Assembly (NCBI GenBank): GCA_019119595.1
Contig: DWWS01000047.1
Location: 1-49,411, forward strand
Reading direction: 5' to 3'
Origin: Candidatus Eisenbergiella merdavium
GTDB lineage: Bacteria > Bacillota > Clostridia > Lachnospirales > Lachnospiraceae
DNA: 49,411 nt
A program made the position numbers and the translations under genes. Each line of letters begins with the position of its first letter. Within the stretch, counting starts at the first letter, position 1. Below the pieces are notes generated by a model. It was not told the origin of the DNA and did no database searches. It saw only the letters and a list, made by a program, of their open reading frames with translations. This document shows positions 33,187 through 41,741 of this stretch, one piece after another.

Positions 33187-33543
33187 TTACCGTCCCATCC
33201 TTTCTTCCCATTCCTTTTCCCGAAAGCCTGCAAGAACATAATCCTCCGCCACGATCAGAGGGCGCTTCACCAGCATGCCGTCCGAGGCAAGAAGGGCGAT
33301 CTGCTCCTCCTCGCTCATGGAAGGAAGCTTATCCTTCAGGCCAAGCTCCTTATACTTCATCCCGCTGGTATTGAAGAAGCGTTTCAGCGGAAGGCCGCTC
33401 CTTCTCACCCATTCCTTCAGCTCCTCCTGCGTGGGATTTTTCTCTACGATATGCCTGTCCTCGTAGCTGACCTTCCTTTCGTCCAGCCATTTTTTTGCCT
33501 TCTGGCAGGTGGAGCATTTCGGATACTCAATAAATAAGATCAT
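33187..33543 (-). CDS. ArsC/Spx/MgsR family protein (arsenate reductase-like)
   Basis: This 118-residue thioredoxin-fold protein begins IEYPKCSTCQKAKKWL with Cys10 and Cys13 (CxxC), then RHIVEKNPTQEELKEW, and ends with the RPLIV segment of the family. It could be a reductase or a Spx-type regulator. The CxxC is shared by both, but the lack of Spx RPI-type RNA polymerase contact residues could not be judged with certainty. ATG 33543 follows GGAGGGAAAC. It lies upstream of, and in line with, the GH32 gene. Confidence 0.83.
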   Translation of the reverse strand: MILFIEYPKCSTCQKAKKWLDERKVSYEDRHIVEKNPTQEELKEWVRRSGLPLKRFFNTSGMKYKELGLKDKLPSMSEEEQIALLASDGMLVKRPLIVAEDYVLAGFREKEWEERMGR

Positions 33544-33832
33544 GTTTCCCTCCCTTTCCGAAGCGTTTTTTGAGGCACGCACCGTTCTGTTTCTCCGTTA
33601 TAGTATACCATTGTTTCTTATTTGAAAACACCTGAAAAGGCAAAGTTTTTAAGGGCTAAATCTGTAGCACTTCTCATTATATGGCAGTATAATTATTTTT
33701 TATCGTAAATATATGGCCTTCGGGACAAGAATGTCGTATAAATATAGTGAAAAAATATCATTGAAAGCCCCACAGCAGACAGATATGGCAATGACTGAAA
33801 GCAGCACGCCGGCAGCAGGAAGGAGGAAGCAC

Positions 33833-34552
33833 ATGGAAACGATACGGACAGCGATCTGTGATGACAGCGCGGAGGAAATCCTGGAGCTTAAAAAGCTGAT
33901 CCATTCCGTCGGGCCCTCAGACATACATTTGGACGCCTACACAAACGCACAGACCCTTTTGGACAGGATCGATGCCGGAGCCGGATATGACCTTGTCTTT
34001 CTTGATATCTATATGCGGGATCTTAACGGAATCGAAACGGCAAAGGAGCTTTTGAAGCGGCTTCCTGACGTTGAGATCGTATTTGTAACCGTGAGCCGGG
34101 AGCATGCGGTGGACGCCTTTACCGTCAATGCCCTGCATTATCTGTTGAAGCCTGCCACGCCAAGACAGATGGATGAGATATTCACCAGGTATGAAAGAAA
34201 AAAGGAACGTTCCGGAGGTGTGATTATCCGTTCCGGAAAGGAGAACTTTCATCTCAGAGCAGATCAGATTTTCTATATACAGAGTCAGAACAACGGAACG
34301 GATATTTATACGGAAAACGGCATTCTCCATTCCGGCATGAAAACCGCCACCATAGGAGAACAGCTTCCCGGCGTTTTTCTTCACATACGCCGAGGAATGT
34401 ATATTAATATGAATTACATCCGGCGCATGGAAACGGATTCCTGCGTGCTGAAAAACGGGGAACGCGTGCTCCTGAGCCGGAAAGGAAGGGCTGAGATCCG
34501 AGGAAGATATAAGGAGTTTATTTACGGAACGATCCAGGGGAAGGAGGTATGA
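33833..34552 (+). CDS. LytTR family response regulator
   Basis: This 239-residue protein has a receiver domain (Asp10-Asp11 acidic pocket, phosphoacceptor Asp58 in LVFLDIYM, Lys in YLLKPATP) and a C-terminal LytTR DNA-binding domain (about 130-235, FYIQSQNNGTDIYTENG then FLHIRRGMYINMNYI). It should activate peptide or carbohydrate genes when phosphorylated. ATG 33833 follows AGGAGGAAGC. Its stop overlaps the start of the downstream sensor gene (4 bp), which is a deleted pseudogene, so the regulator is now effectively an orphan. Confidence 0.9.
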   Translation: METIRTAICDDSAEEILELKKLIHSVGPSDIHLDAYTNAQTLLDRIDAGAGYDLVFLDIYMRDLNGIETAKELLKRLPDVEIVFVTVSREHAVDAFTVNALHYLLKPATPRQMDEIFTRYERKKERSGGVIIRSGKENFHLRADQIFYIQSQNNGTDIYTENGILHSGMKTATIGEQLPGVFLHIRRGMYINMNYIRRMETDSCVLKNGERVLLSRKGRAEIRGRYKEFIYGTIQGKEV

Positions 34553-35003
34553 GCGCCATGGCATTATTCTTTATCCGCCATACAGCAGGCTTTTTTGTGC
34601 AGATCTATCCCTGTATGCTGCTGTGCTGTCTGCCGTTCGAGGAGGAGGATTACCGTTGGGGCAGAAGGAAAACGACTGCCGCTCTGACGGCGGGCTTCGC
34701 GGCGGCATCCCTGCTCTTTGGCATCCTTATGACGGTCCTTCTTTTTTGCGATCTCCGAACCAGCCAGGTCGCCATCGCAAATCTGTATATGGCTGGCGCA
34801 GCCGCGTTAGGCGCAGTATTTTTTTATACCGCGATCCGAGCGGAGAGCGCCTCTGTCGCAGCCCTGCGGCAGGAACCGGATTAAGGAGCGTGGTGTCCAC
34901 CGTAAAAAGATACGCAGGCAGCTCGGAATTTCGCTATAAGGATGGAGTTTTCTGCTGCCGGATAAGCATGGAAAGGCCGGAGGAGCGTTCCGGGCGTCCC
35001 TGA
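34549..35003 (+). pseudogene. Sensor histidine kinase remnant (GHKL type), internal deletion
   Basis: The first 111 codons encode a membrane-embedded N-terminus (hydrophobic helices at about 5-28, 41-65 and 78-97) ending at TAA 34884. Just past 34867, in another frame, the sequence reads GTGLRSVVSTVKRYAGSSEF and YKDGVFCCRISM, the G2 box and last strands of a GHKL histidine kinase ATPase domain. The His box, N box and most of the catalytic domain are gone, and the junction is out of frame. This looks like a deletion of several hundred bases plus a frame change. Confidence 0.75.
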
Positions 35004-35028
35004 GACCGGAATAAGCCCGAAATAATTC

Positions 35029-35057
35029 TTTACAATATCACATTAGCATGCTAAAAT
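35029..35057 (+). promoter_or_regulatory. Promoter of amino-acid ABC transporter operon
   Basis: TTTACA (35029-35034), a 17-nt spacer and TAAAAT (35052-35057). A 138-nt leader follows with an 8-bp stem GAGAAGCC/GGCTTCTC (35098-35143) and a GCCGCC-TGCC-GGCGGC hairpin (35164-35179) next to the AAGGAGG. Confidence 0.7.
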
Positions 35058-35195
35058 GTGAAAGCAACGGGCTTTTGCCCAACAGCAGCAACATATCTGA
35101 GAAGCCGGCACGAGCCTTCAGCCGTGTCAAAGAATGGCTTCTCCATTCTTTTCAGAATGAAGCGCCGCCTGCCGGCGGCAAAAAAGGAGGATGTT

Positions 35196-36149
35196 ATGAA
35201 AAAAGTATTGTCTCTTACCATGGCCGCTCTTCTGGCCTTTTCTCTGGCCGCCTGCGGAAACAGCGGCTCCTCTGCTCCTGCAGCAGACGTTTCCGAAAGT
35301 GCTGCAGCTTCTGAAGAAAATGCTTCTGCCGCTTCCACGCAGGAAGCCGTCGCTGAAGAAAGCGCGGCCGAAAGCTCCGAGGCTGCGGAGAGCGCTGATG
35401 CCGCGGAAAACGCTTCTTCAGAGGACAGCGATCTTGCCGCGATTCAGGAAAAGGGCACCCTGGTGGTGGGAATCACCAACTTTGAGCCCATGGATTATCA
35501 GGATGAAAACGGCGACTGGATCGGCTTCGACGCCGACCTTGCGAAGCAGTTTGCCGAGTATCTGGGCGTTTCGGTGGAATTTTCCGAAATCACCTGGGAT
35601 TATAAGGTCATGGAGCTGGAGGCCGGAAATATCGACTGTGTCTGGAACGGCATGACACTTACCGACGAGGTTACTTCTGCAATGGCTACCTCCATCCCTT
35701 ACTGCACCAACTATCAGGTTCTGGTATATCCTGCCACCTCCTCCGCTGATTTTGAAGGACTGACCTCTCTGGAGGGTCTGAACGTGGCTGTGGAATCCGG
35801 CTCCGCCGGAGAGGATGCCGCAGAAGCGCTTGGCGCCTCAACCGTTCCCGTTCAGTCCCAGGCCAACACCCTGATGGAGGTTTCCGCAGGTACCTCTGAC
35901 GTGGCCGTGATCGACGTGCTGATGGCAGCCGCGATGACCGGAGAAGGCACCAGCTACGCGGAGCTTGCATACAGCGTCAACCTGAACGAGGCGCAGGGAC
36001 TGGAATCCGAGCAGTACGGCGTGGGCTTCCGCAAGGGCTCCGACCTTGCCGACGCATTCAATACCTTCTGGGCTGAGAAGGTGGCGGACGGCACAGTGGA
36101 GGAGATCGCCAATACCTACGGCCTGCAGGACGCTGTGATCCTGGAGTAA
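35196..36149 (+). CDS. Polar amino-acid ABC transporter substrate-binding lipoprotein
   Basis: This 317-residue lipoprotein has lipobox LAAC (Cys20), an Ala/Ser/Glu-rich linker (to about 85) and the family 3 binding fold: TLVVGITNFEPMDYQDENG, WIGFDADLAKQFAEYLGVSV, and GNIDCVWNGMTLTDE. It delivers a polar amino acid (histidine, glutamine or cystine-like; not resolvable) to the permease encoded downstream. ATG 35196 with AAAAAGGAGG is clear. It is first of a three-gene operon. Confidence 0.92.
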   Translation: MKKVLSLTMAALLAFSLAACGNSGSSAPAADVSESAAASEENASAASTQEAVAEESAAESSEAAESADAAENASSEDSDLAAIQEKGTLVVGITNFEPMDYQDENGDWIGFDADLAKQFAEYLGVSVEFSEITWDYKVMELEAGNIDCVWNGMTLTDEVTSAMATSIPYCTNYQVLVYPATSSADFEGLTSLEGLNVAVESGSAGEDAAEALGASTVPVQSQANTLMEVSAGTSDVAVIDVLMAAAMTGEGTSYAELAYSVNLNEAQGLESEQYGVGFRKGSDLADAFNTFWAEKVADGTVEEIANTYGLQDAVILE

Positions 36150-36189
36150 AAAGAGAAGAACCATAACAAGCACAGAGGAGGAGAACGGC

Positions 36190-36873
36190 ATGTTTTTCAT
36201 GTCTGCTGAATTTCAGACGGTGGTATCGGCCCTGAACGAGGGCTTCATAAAAACGGTCGAGCTGTTTTTCCTGACGCTGATCGGGGCCCTGCCCCTCGGT
36301 CTGGTGATCTCCTTCGGCTCCATGAGCCGTTTTGCCCCTCTTCGGTGGCTTACCCGCACCGTGGTCTGGATCATCCGGGGAACTCCCCTGGTCCTGCAGA
36401 TCCTGATCATCTATTACGTCCCTCCGCTGATGAAGCTGTTCACCTGGGGCGGTGGGGAAACGGGACGGTTTACCGCGGTAACTGCCGCGTTCATCATCAA
36501 CTACGCCTTTTATTTTTCTGAGATCTACCGCGGCGGCATCCAGGGTGTTCCCGCAGGCCAGCAGGAGGCCGGACAGGTCCTCGGCATGACGGGCCCCCAG
36601 ATTTTTTTCCGCATCACGCTGCTTCAGATGATCAAGCGGATCGTCCCGCCCATGTCCAATGAGATCATCACGCTGGTAAAGGATACCTCTCTGGCGCGGG
36701 TCATCGCCCTTCAGGAGGTCATCTGGATGGGAGAATCCTTTATGAAGGGAAACCGGGGATATGCGGGCCTCATCTGGCCGTTGTTTTTCACGGCTGTGTA
36801 TTATCTCGCCTTCAGCGGCGTTATGACCATTCTGCTGAACCGTCTGGAAAAAAAGCTTGACTTCTTCCGATAA
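36190..36873 (+). CDS. Amino-acid ABC transporter permease
   Basis: This 227-residue permease has about five membrane helices and the family loop EAGQVLGMTGPQIFFRITLLQ with VPPMSNEIITLVKDTSLA, characteristic of the His/Glu/Gln/Arg/opine permease family. It is 40 bp after the binding protein. A single permease gene suggests a homodimeric channel. Confidence 0.93.
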   Translation: MFFMSAEFQTVVSALNEGFIKTVELFFLTLIGALPLGLVISFGSMSRFAPLRWLTRTVVWIIRGTPLVLQILIIYYVPPLMKLFTWGGGETGRFTAVTAAFIINYAFYFSEIYRGGIQGVPAGQQEAGQVLGMTGPQIFFRITLLQMIKRIVPPMSNEIITLVKDTSLARVIALQEVIWMGESFMKGNRGYAGLIWPLFFTAVYYLAFSGVMTILLNRLEKKLDFFR

Positions 36874-36924
36874 AAATATGAGGACAGGATCTCAGCGCTG
36901 AAGCGCTTCGGAATGGAGGAAAAT

Positions 36925-37710
36925 ATGGCTGTTTTAGAGGTAAAAAACATAGAAAAGCATTTCGGCTCCACCAGGGTTCTGGAAAACATCAGCTTTGACC
37001 TTGAAGAGGGGCAGGCGCTTGCCATCATCGGCTCCTCGGGGAGCGGCAAGACCACGCTGCTTCGTTGTCTGAATTTTCTGGAAAAACCGGATCAGGGACA
37101 GATCATCGTCCATGGCTCCACGCTGTTCGACGCCGCTGATCCTGCCACGCAGAAGGAAAGCGAGATCCGGAAGAAACGCCTTCATTTCGGGCTGGTATTC
37201 CAGTCCTTTCACCTGTTTCCCCAGTACACGGCTCTGAAAAATGTCACTCTGGCCAAGGAGCTGCTGGCGCAGGAGCAGGCAGACTTCAAAAGCAGAAAAA
37301 AGCAGATCCTGGCTGAAATCGAGGCCGAAGGCCGGGAGCTTCTTTCCAGAATGGGGCTTGCCGACCGGGCGGGACATTATCCCCACCAGCTTTCCGGCGG
37401 ACAGCAGCAGCGTGTGGCGATCGCCCGCGCCCTCGCCCTTCACCCGGATATCCTCTGCTTTGACGAACCCACCTCGGCTCTGGATCCGGAGCTTACCGGA
37501 GAGGTTCTGAAGGTCATCCGTTCCCTTGCGGAGCAGAAAACCACCATGATCATCGTCACCCATGAGATGGCGTTCGCCCGCGACGTTGCCGACCGGGTCA
37601 TCTTTATGGACGGCGGCGTGATCGTGGAGCAGGGGGACGCGAGACGGGTGATCGAGAATCCGCAGCAGGAACGGACGCGCCAGTTTCTTTCGCGTTATTC
37701 GGGAAAATAG
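36925..37710 (+). CDS. Amino-acid ABC transporter ATP-binding protein (GlnQ type)
   Basis: This 261-residue ATPase has Walker A GSSGSGKTT, signature [15 protein letters not shown], Walker [14 protein letters not shown] and the EMAFARDVADRVIFMDGG ending typical of GlnQ/HisP. A 10-15 residue extra segment (EQADFKSRKKQILAEIEAEG) precedes the signature. ATG 36925 follows GGAGGAAAAT in a CTTCGGAATGGAGG module with a GCGCT-GA-AGCGC mini-hairpin. Confidence 0.93.
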   Translation: MAVLEVKNIEKHFGSTRVLENISFDLEEGQALAIIGSSGSGKTTLLRCLNFLEKPDQGQIIVHGSTLFDAADPATQKESEIRKKRLHFGLVFQSFHLFPQYTALKNVTLAKELLAQEQADFKSRKKQILAEIEAEGRELLSRMGLADRAGHYPHQLSGGQQQRVAIARALALHPDILCFDEPTSALDPELTGEVLKVIRSLAEQKTTMIIVTHEMAFARDVADRVIFMDGGVIVEQGDARRVIENPQQERTRQFLSRYSGK

Positions 37711-37770
37711 ATTTTTGGAATAGATTTTTGCAGCCTGATACAGTTTTCTATTATACAGGGGTATGTAAAG

Positions 37771-37819
37771 GGGCTGCGGCATCAATGATCAAAGGATCAC
37801 AGATGCCGCAGCCCTCTTT
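37771..37819 (+). terminator. Terminator of the amino-acid transporter operon
   Basis: GGGCTGCGGCATC (37771-37783) and GATGCCGCAGCCC (37802-37814) form a perfect 13-bp stem followed by TCTTT. The facing isomerase gene may use it too. Confidence 0.85.
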
Positions 37820-37856
37820 CTCATATTTATCCTGTTTTCCGCGCCGTATTCTTGCT

Positions 37857-39275
37857 TTATCTGGTCACGATATCAACCGGCACGTTGAAGATCTTCGCAA
37901 CCTTCAGGATCGTATCGATATGTCTGCCCGTAGCCGCCGCAAAGTGGTGAGTGGGGCCGCATTCGCTCCAGCGGGTCACAAACTCTCTGGCTCCGCAGGT
38001 GAAACGGGTTCTCATGTTGGTATCGCCGAAGGAAAGGATCTTACCCTCCTCATTGACGCCCTCCGCCACGACAAACTTGAAGCAGCCGTTTCCGTCCTGG
38101 GTAATGGCCAGATAGGTAACGGGGCCGGTATACGGATAGAACTGGGTCAGATAGCCGCCGCCCGTCTTTCCGTGGAAGACCTTAACGATCTTCATGGTAG
38201 GCTTTTTGTCGGATATATCCGCGTCGCCGGAGCCGCTGTGTCCGATGATCGCGATATCATCGTTGAAATCAATGGAATACATCTCGGCAAGCTGGCCGGT
38301 TCCGGAAATGGTCTTTAAAATGCTCATTGCCATCGCCACCTTTATGTCGCCTTCCACCGCGCAGGCCGTTCCCTGCTTGATCAGCATGGAAAACGCAGGG
38401 ATGAGCATGCTGTCGAGCACGCCCGCCTTACCGGTCGCAAAGCCGTCGTAATGAGAAGCGATCAGGCCGAGCTTTTCATCCTTCACCCACTGCTCAAAGG
38501 CAACAACGTATTTCGCCATTTCCCAGACTTCCTCGATGCTTCCGCCGCCCTCGATATCGAAGGTGTCCAGAATATCCTGGGCCTTTGCGCGGATCGCATC
38601 CTCGTCCGTGATATCGTCGGCGATCGCCCACATTTTTTCCCAGTCAAACTGCTTTGTATACAAATCCATTCTTCTGTACAGGTTGGATTCATCGATATAA
38701 AGATCCATCATGCCGGGATAGGGTCTTCCAATCTGGGCGATGTTGGTGTCGCGGAATCTTCTTCTGGTCTGAGCGGCAAGGCACCACTGCTCGATCTCCT
38801 TCTGCACGCCCGGATCTCCGCCTTCAACCACTCCGGTGATGACCGCGTGACGCTTTCCGAAGCGCTCAAGGTCGGCAACCATTTCTCCCACGGCGCCGCA
38901 GGCATAGCCCTCTCCCAGCCAGGAGGCGATATCCGTATGATCGTAGTCCAGCGCCTTCAGCTTCTGGATGTTCACAAGAACCACCGGCACATCCAGATCC
39001 TTCACGGCGGGAAGCATGTTATAGGAGGTTGCATAGGTCAGAAGCTGAAGGAATACCAGATCCACATCTGCAGCACGGAATTTGTCTCCGGCAGCCTGTG
39101 ACTGCTCCTTCGTGGTAACCATTCCCCCGTCAATGATCTCCACCGTATCGGGAAGCGTCTTTTTGAACGCCTCATACTGTGCCTCAAATTCCGGCACCAG
39201 AGAGGGGAACTGGGGCAGATAGGCTCCCAGCGCGATGGAGAATACGCCGATTCTTGCTTTTGTGTTGACTAACAT
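37857..39275 (-). CDS. L-fucose/L-arabinose isomerase family protein
   Basis: This 472-residue protein belongs to the L-arabinose isomerase/L-fucose isomerase superfamily: early ARIGVFSIALGAYLPQFPSL, metal-binding and substrate regions such as CAVEGDIKVAMAMSIL, and a late THHFAAATGRHIDTI with conserved His. It should interconvert an aldose and a ketose, but the precise sugar is unclear and no kinase or aldolase is adjacent. ATG 39275 follows AAAGGAGCAAAAATC and gives the family length. The open frame extends upstream into the promoter. Confidence 0.85.
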   Translation of the reverse strand: MLVNTKARIGVFSIALGAYLPQFPSLVPEFEAQYEAFKKTLPDTVEIIDGGMVTTKEQSQAAGDKFRAADVDLVFLQLLTYATSYNMLPAVKDLDVPVVLVNIQKLKALDYDHTDIASWLGEGYACGAVGEMVADLERFGKRHAVITGVVEGGDPGVQKEIEQWCLAAQTRRRFRDTNIAQIGRPYPGMMDLYIDESNLYRRMDLYTKQFDWEKMWAIADDITDEDAIRAKAQDILDTFDIEGGGSIEEVWEMAKYVVAFEQWVKDEKLGLIASHYDGFATGKAGVLDSMLIPAFSMLIKQGTACAVEGDIKVAMAMSILKTISGTGQLAEMYSIDFNDDIAIIGHSGSGDADISDKKPTMKIVKVFHGKTGGGYLTQFYPYTGPVTYLAITQDGNGCFKFVVAEGVNEEGKILSFGDTNMRTRFTCGAREFVTRWSECGPTHHFAAATGRHIDTILKVAKIFNVPVDIVTR

Positions 39276-39357
39276 GATTTTTGCTCCTTTCTTAGCGGCC
39301 TGTGTCTGTTTGCTGCGGGCTGAAGCCCTTTCGTCTAACGGACAGGTACTTATCCAT

Positions 39358-39386
39358 ACTATACCATACAATGGGGGAGACGGCAA
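39358..39386 (-). promoter_or_regulatory. Promoter of isomerase gene
   Basis: Minus-strand TTGCCG (39386-39381), a 17-nt spacer and TATAGT (39363-39358). Confidence 0.65.
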
Positions 39387-39458
39387 AGAATTTTCCTGCT
39401 TGCTGAATGCTTTACAGGGCTTTTTCCTCAACTCCACACCAAATTCACAATCCTGTGC

Positions 39459-39495
39459 TATACTTCATACTGCCGCCTGAAGGCGGAGCGGAGGT
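39459..39495 (+). promoter_or_regulatory. Extended -10 promoter and SD-adjacent hairpin of the two-component/ABC operon
   Basis: TGCTATACT (extended -10, TATACT at 39459-39464) with no clear -35, so activation by a regulator is possible. It is followed by CCGCCT-GA-AGGCGG (39473-39486) directly before GGAGGT (39490-39495). Confidence 0.5.
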
Positions 39496-39506
39496 AACTG
39501 ATAATT

Positions 39507-40175
39507 ATGAAAAGGATTTTAATCGTAGAGGACGAGCCCGGCATTCAGGAGCTGCTGGATGCTTATCTGCAGGATGCGGGCTATGAAACCGCTGGGGCGG
39601 GAGACGGTGTGACGGCGCTGGCCCTGTTTCAGGAGCAGGCCTTTGATCTGGTGCTTCTGGATCTGATGCTGCCAAAGATCGACGGCTTCGGAGTCTGCGA
39701 ACTGATCCGCAGGCAGTCGCAGGTTCCCATCCTGATGCTCACGGCGCTGGACGGAGAGGATGATCAGCTCCGTGGCTTCGGGCTGGACATAGACGATTAT
39801 GTGACGAAGCCCTTTTCCATGCCGGTCCTGCTGGAAAAAATACGGGTGATTCTGCGAAGAAGCGCCTCCGTAGAGGAGCCGGACTGCCTGCGCTACCGGG
39901 ATCTGATTCTCCGTCCGGATACCAGAGAGGCGTTAGTGGCGGACCGTTCTCTGGAGCTGACCACGAAGGAATTTGACCTGCTTCATACCCTTCTGGCCGC
40001 GCCCGGGCGTGTGTTCACCAGGGAAATGCTTCTGGCCCGGCTGTGGGGCTATGATTTTTACGGGGATGAGCGGATTGTGGACACCCATATCAAGAATCTG
40101 CGGCACAAGCTGGAACGAAGCTATATCGAAACGGTAAGGGGGGTGGGCTATCGTGCTGCGAAGGAAGATCGCTGA
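39507..40175 (+). CDS. OmpR/PhoB-family response regulator
   Basis: This 222-residue protein has a receiver domain (phosphoacceptor Asp52 in LVLLDLMLP, Lys in YVTKPFSMP) and a C-terminal winged-helix domain (about 128-220, LELTTKEFDLLHTLLAAPGR, VDTHIKNLRHKLE, VRGVGYR). It is the first gene of a five-gene operon with its kinase and an ABC exporter, the common layout for envelope-stress or antimicrobial peptide sensing in Firmicutes. Confidence 0.94.
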   Translation: MKRILIVEDEPGIQELLDAYLQDAGYETAGAGDGVTALALFQEQAFDLVLLDLMLPKIDGFGVCELIRRQSQVPILMLTALDGEDDQLRGFGLDIDDYVTKPFSMPVLLEKIRVILRRSASVEEPDCLRYRDLILRPDTREALVADRSLELTTKEFDLLHTLLAAPGRVFTREMLLARLWGYDFYGDERIVDTHIKNLRHKLERSYIETVRGVGYRAAKEDR

Positions 40176-41658
40176 AAGCCTGACTGTCCGTATTTTTCTA
40201 ATAACTGTCCTCATCCTGCTTGGCGCCGGAGGCATTACCTTCGGCCTGATCGCCTGGGCCACGCCGAGCACCTATACCGCCGTGGTCAGCAGCGATCTGA
40301 ACAGACAGGCGGACGCCCTCACAGACCGTCTGGCTGAGGTATCCCCGGAGGACTGCGGGGAGCTTCTGGACGAATTTGTCCGCTCCACCGGGGCCTCCGT
40401 CATTCTTCTGGATGCGGAAGGAAGGTCGGTGGAGACCGGCTCTCTTCTGGCCTCTCCGGTATTTTATGAATATGATGAGTATGAATCCACGGTCGTGACC
40501 TCCTCCGGCGATACTGCCGTCACTTTTTCGGCGGATCAGCCCTGGGCGGACAGCTCCGTAACCGTCACCATGTCCGAGGGAAATGCCGTGATCTCCGATG
40601 TGCATTTTGCCGGTCAGGAGGAAGTCTATTCCCTCTATATTACGCCCCGGGTGGAGGCGAAAAATCTGGCGGTACAGGCTCTGATCCAAATGGCTCCCTG
40701 GCTGCTTTTGGCGCTTCTCGCCTTTTCGCTGCTGTGCGCTCTGGTTTACTCCCGCTACATCACCCGCCCCATCGTCCGTCTCAGCGATATTGCGGGCAGA
40801 ATGGCGGAGCTTGATTTTCAGTGGGAATGCGCGGAACGCCGGAAGGATGAAATCGGCGCTCTTGGCCGAAGCCTGGATCAGATGGCCCGGCGGCTTTCCG
40901 CCGCGCTGAAGGAGCTGGAAGCAGCCAACCAGGCACTCCGGGGAGAAATGGAGCAGGAACGCAGGCTGGACCGGCAGAGGGTGGCCTTCTTCTCCGCCGC
41001 TTCCCATGAGCTGAAAACGCCGGTCACCATCCTGAAGGGCCAGCTTACCGGTATGCTGGACGGCGTGGGCGTCTACCGGGACCGGGACAAATATCTGCTG
41101 CGCTCTCTTCAGGTTACCGGCCGGATGGAAAGCCTGATCCGGGAAATCCTTTCCATCTCCCGCATGGAAAGCGGTACGGCGGAGCTTTGCCTGGAATCCA
41201 CAGATCTGTCAGCCCTGCTTGAAAAGCAGGGGCAGTCCCATGCCGAGCTTTTTTCCCAGAGAAAACAGCATTTGATTTCCGAGCTGACGCCACGGATCCT
41301 GGTGACGGGGGACGCCTCCCTTCTTGAAAAGGCCGTTGGAAACCTGCTCTCCAACGCCTCCGCCTATTCGCCAGAGGGAGCCGAGATCCGGGTATGGTGC
41401 GGCCTTTTGCAGAACCGCCCTGCCCTGACGGTGGAAAATACGAAGGCCCGCATCGGCGACGACGCCCTTCCTCACCTCTTTGAAGCCTTTTACCGGGAGG
41501 AAGCCTCCCGGAACCGGAGCACGGGCGGAAGCGGCCTGGGGCTCTATCTGGTGCGGATGATCCTGGAGCGACACAACGCCTCCTGCTCCATTGAAAATAC
41601 GGCAGAGGGCGTGCGGGCGACGATCCGCTTTCCGGGACAGGAGAATATCTCCACATAA
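40153..41658 (+). CDS. Sensor histidine kinase
   Basis: This 501-residue kinase has two membrane helices (about 12-36 and 172-195) flanking an extracytoplasmic sensor region of about 135 residues, a HAMP-like linker, H box AASHELKTPVTILKGQL (His285), N box EKAVGNLLSNASAYSP, and G2 GGSGLGLYLVRMI. The start is GTG at 40153, overlapping the regulator gene by 23 bp. It phosphorylates the regulator encoded upstream. The signal is unknown; the linked exporter suggests an envelope-active compound. Confidence 0.92.
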   Translation: MLRRKIAESLTVRIFLITVLILLGAGGITFGLIAWATPSTYTAVVSSDLNRQADALTDRLAEVSPEDCGELLDEFVRSTGASVILLDAEGRSVETGSLLASPVFYEYDEYESTVVTSSGDTAVTFSADQPWADSSVTVTMSEGNAVISDVHFAGQEEVYSLYITPRVEAKNLAVQALIQMAPWLLLALLAFSLLCALVYSRYITRPIVRLSDIAGRMAELDFQWECAERRKDEIGALGRSLDQMARRLSAALKELEAANQALRGEMEQERRLDRQRVAFFSAASHELKTPVTILKGQLTGMLDGVGVYRDRDKYLLRSLQVTGRMESLIREILSISRMESGTAELCLESTDLSALLEKQGQSHAELFSQRKQHLISELTPRILVTGDASLLEKAVGNLLSNASAYSPEGAEIRVWCGLLQNRPALTVENTKARIGDDALPHLFEAFYREEASRNRSTGGSGLGLYLVRMILERHNASCSIENTAEGVRATIRFPGQENIST

Positions 41659-41695
41659 AACACATATTTTCTCCAAATCCGCTTCATATACGTCC

Positions 41696-41736
41696 GGTAT
41701 CCTCTTTTTTGTAAAACAGAAAAAAGAAAGGATACC
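41696..41736 (+). promoter_or_regulatory. Hairpin that pairs the ribosome binding site of the ABC ATPase gene
   Basis: GGTATCCT (41696-41703) pairs with AGGATACC (41729-41736), and TTTTTT (41705-41710) with AAAAAA (41720-41725). The 3' arm contains AAAGGA, the ribosome binding site for ATG 41742, so it is hidden in the closed form. Confidence 0.65.
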
Positions 41737-41741
41737 GAGCT

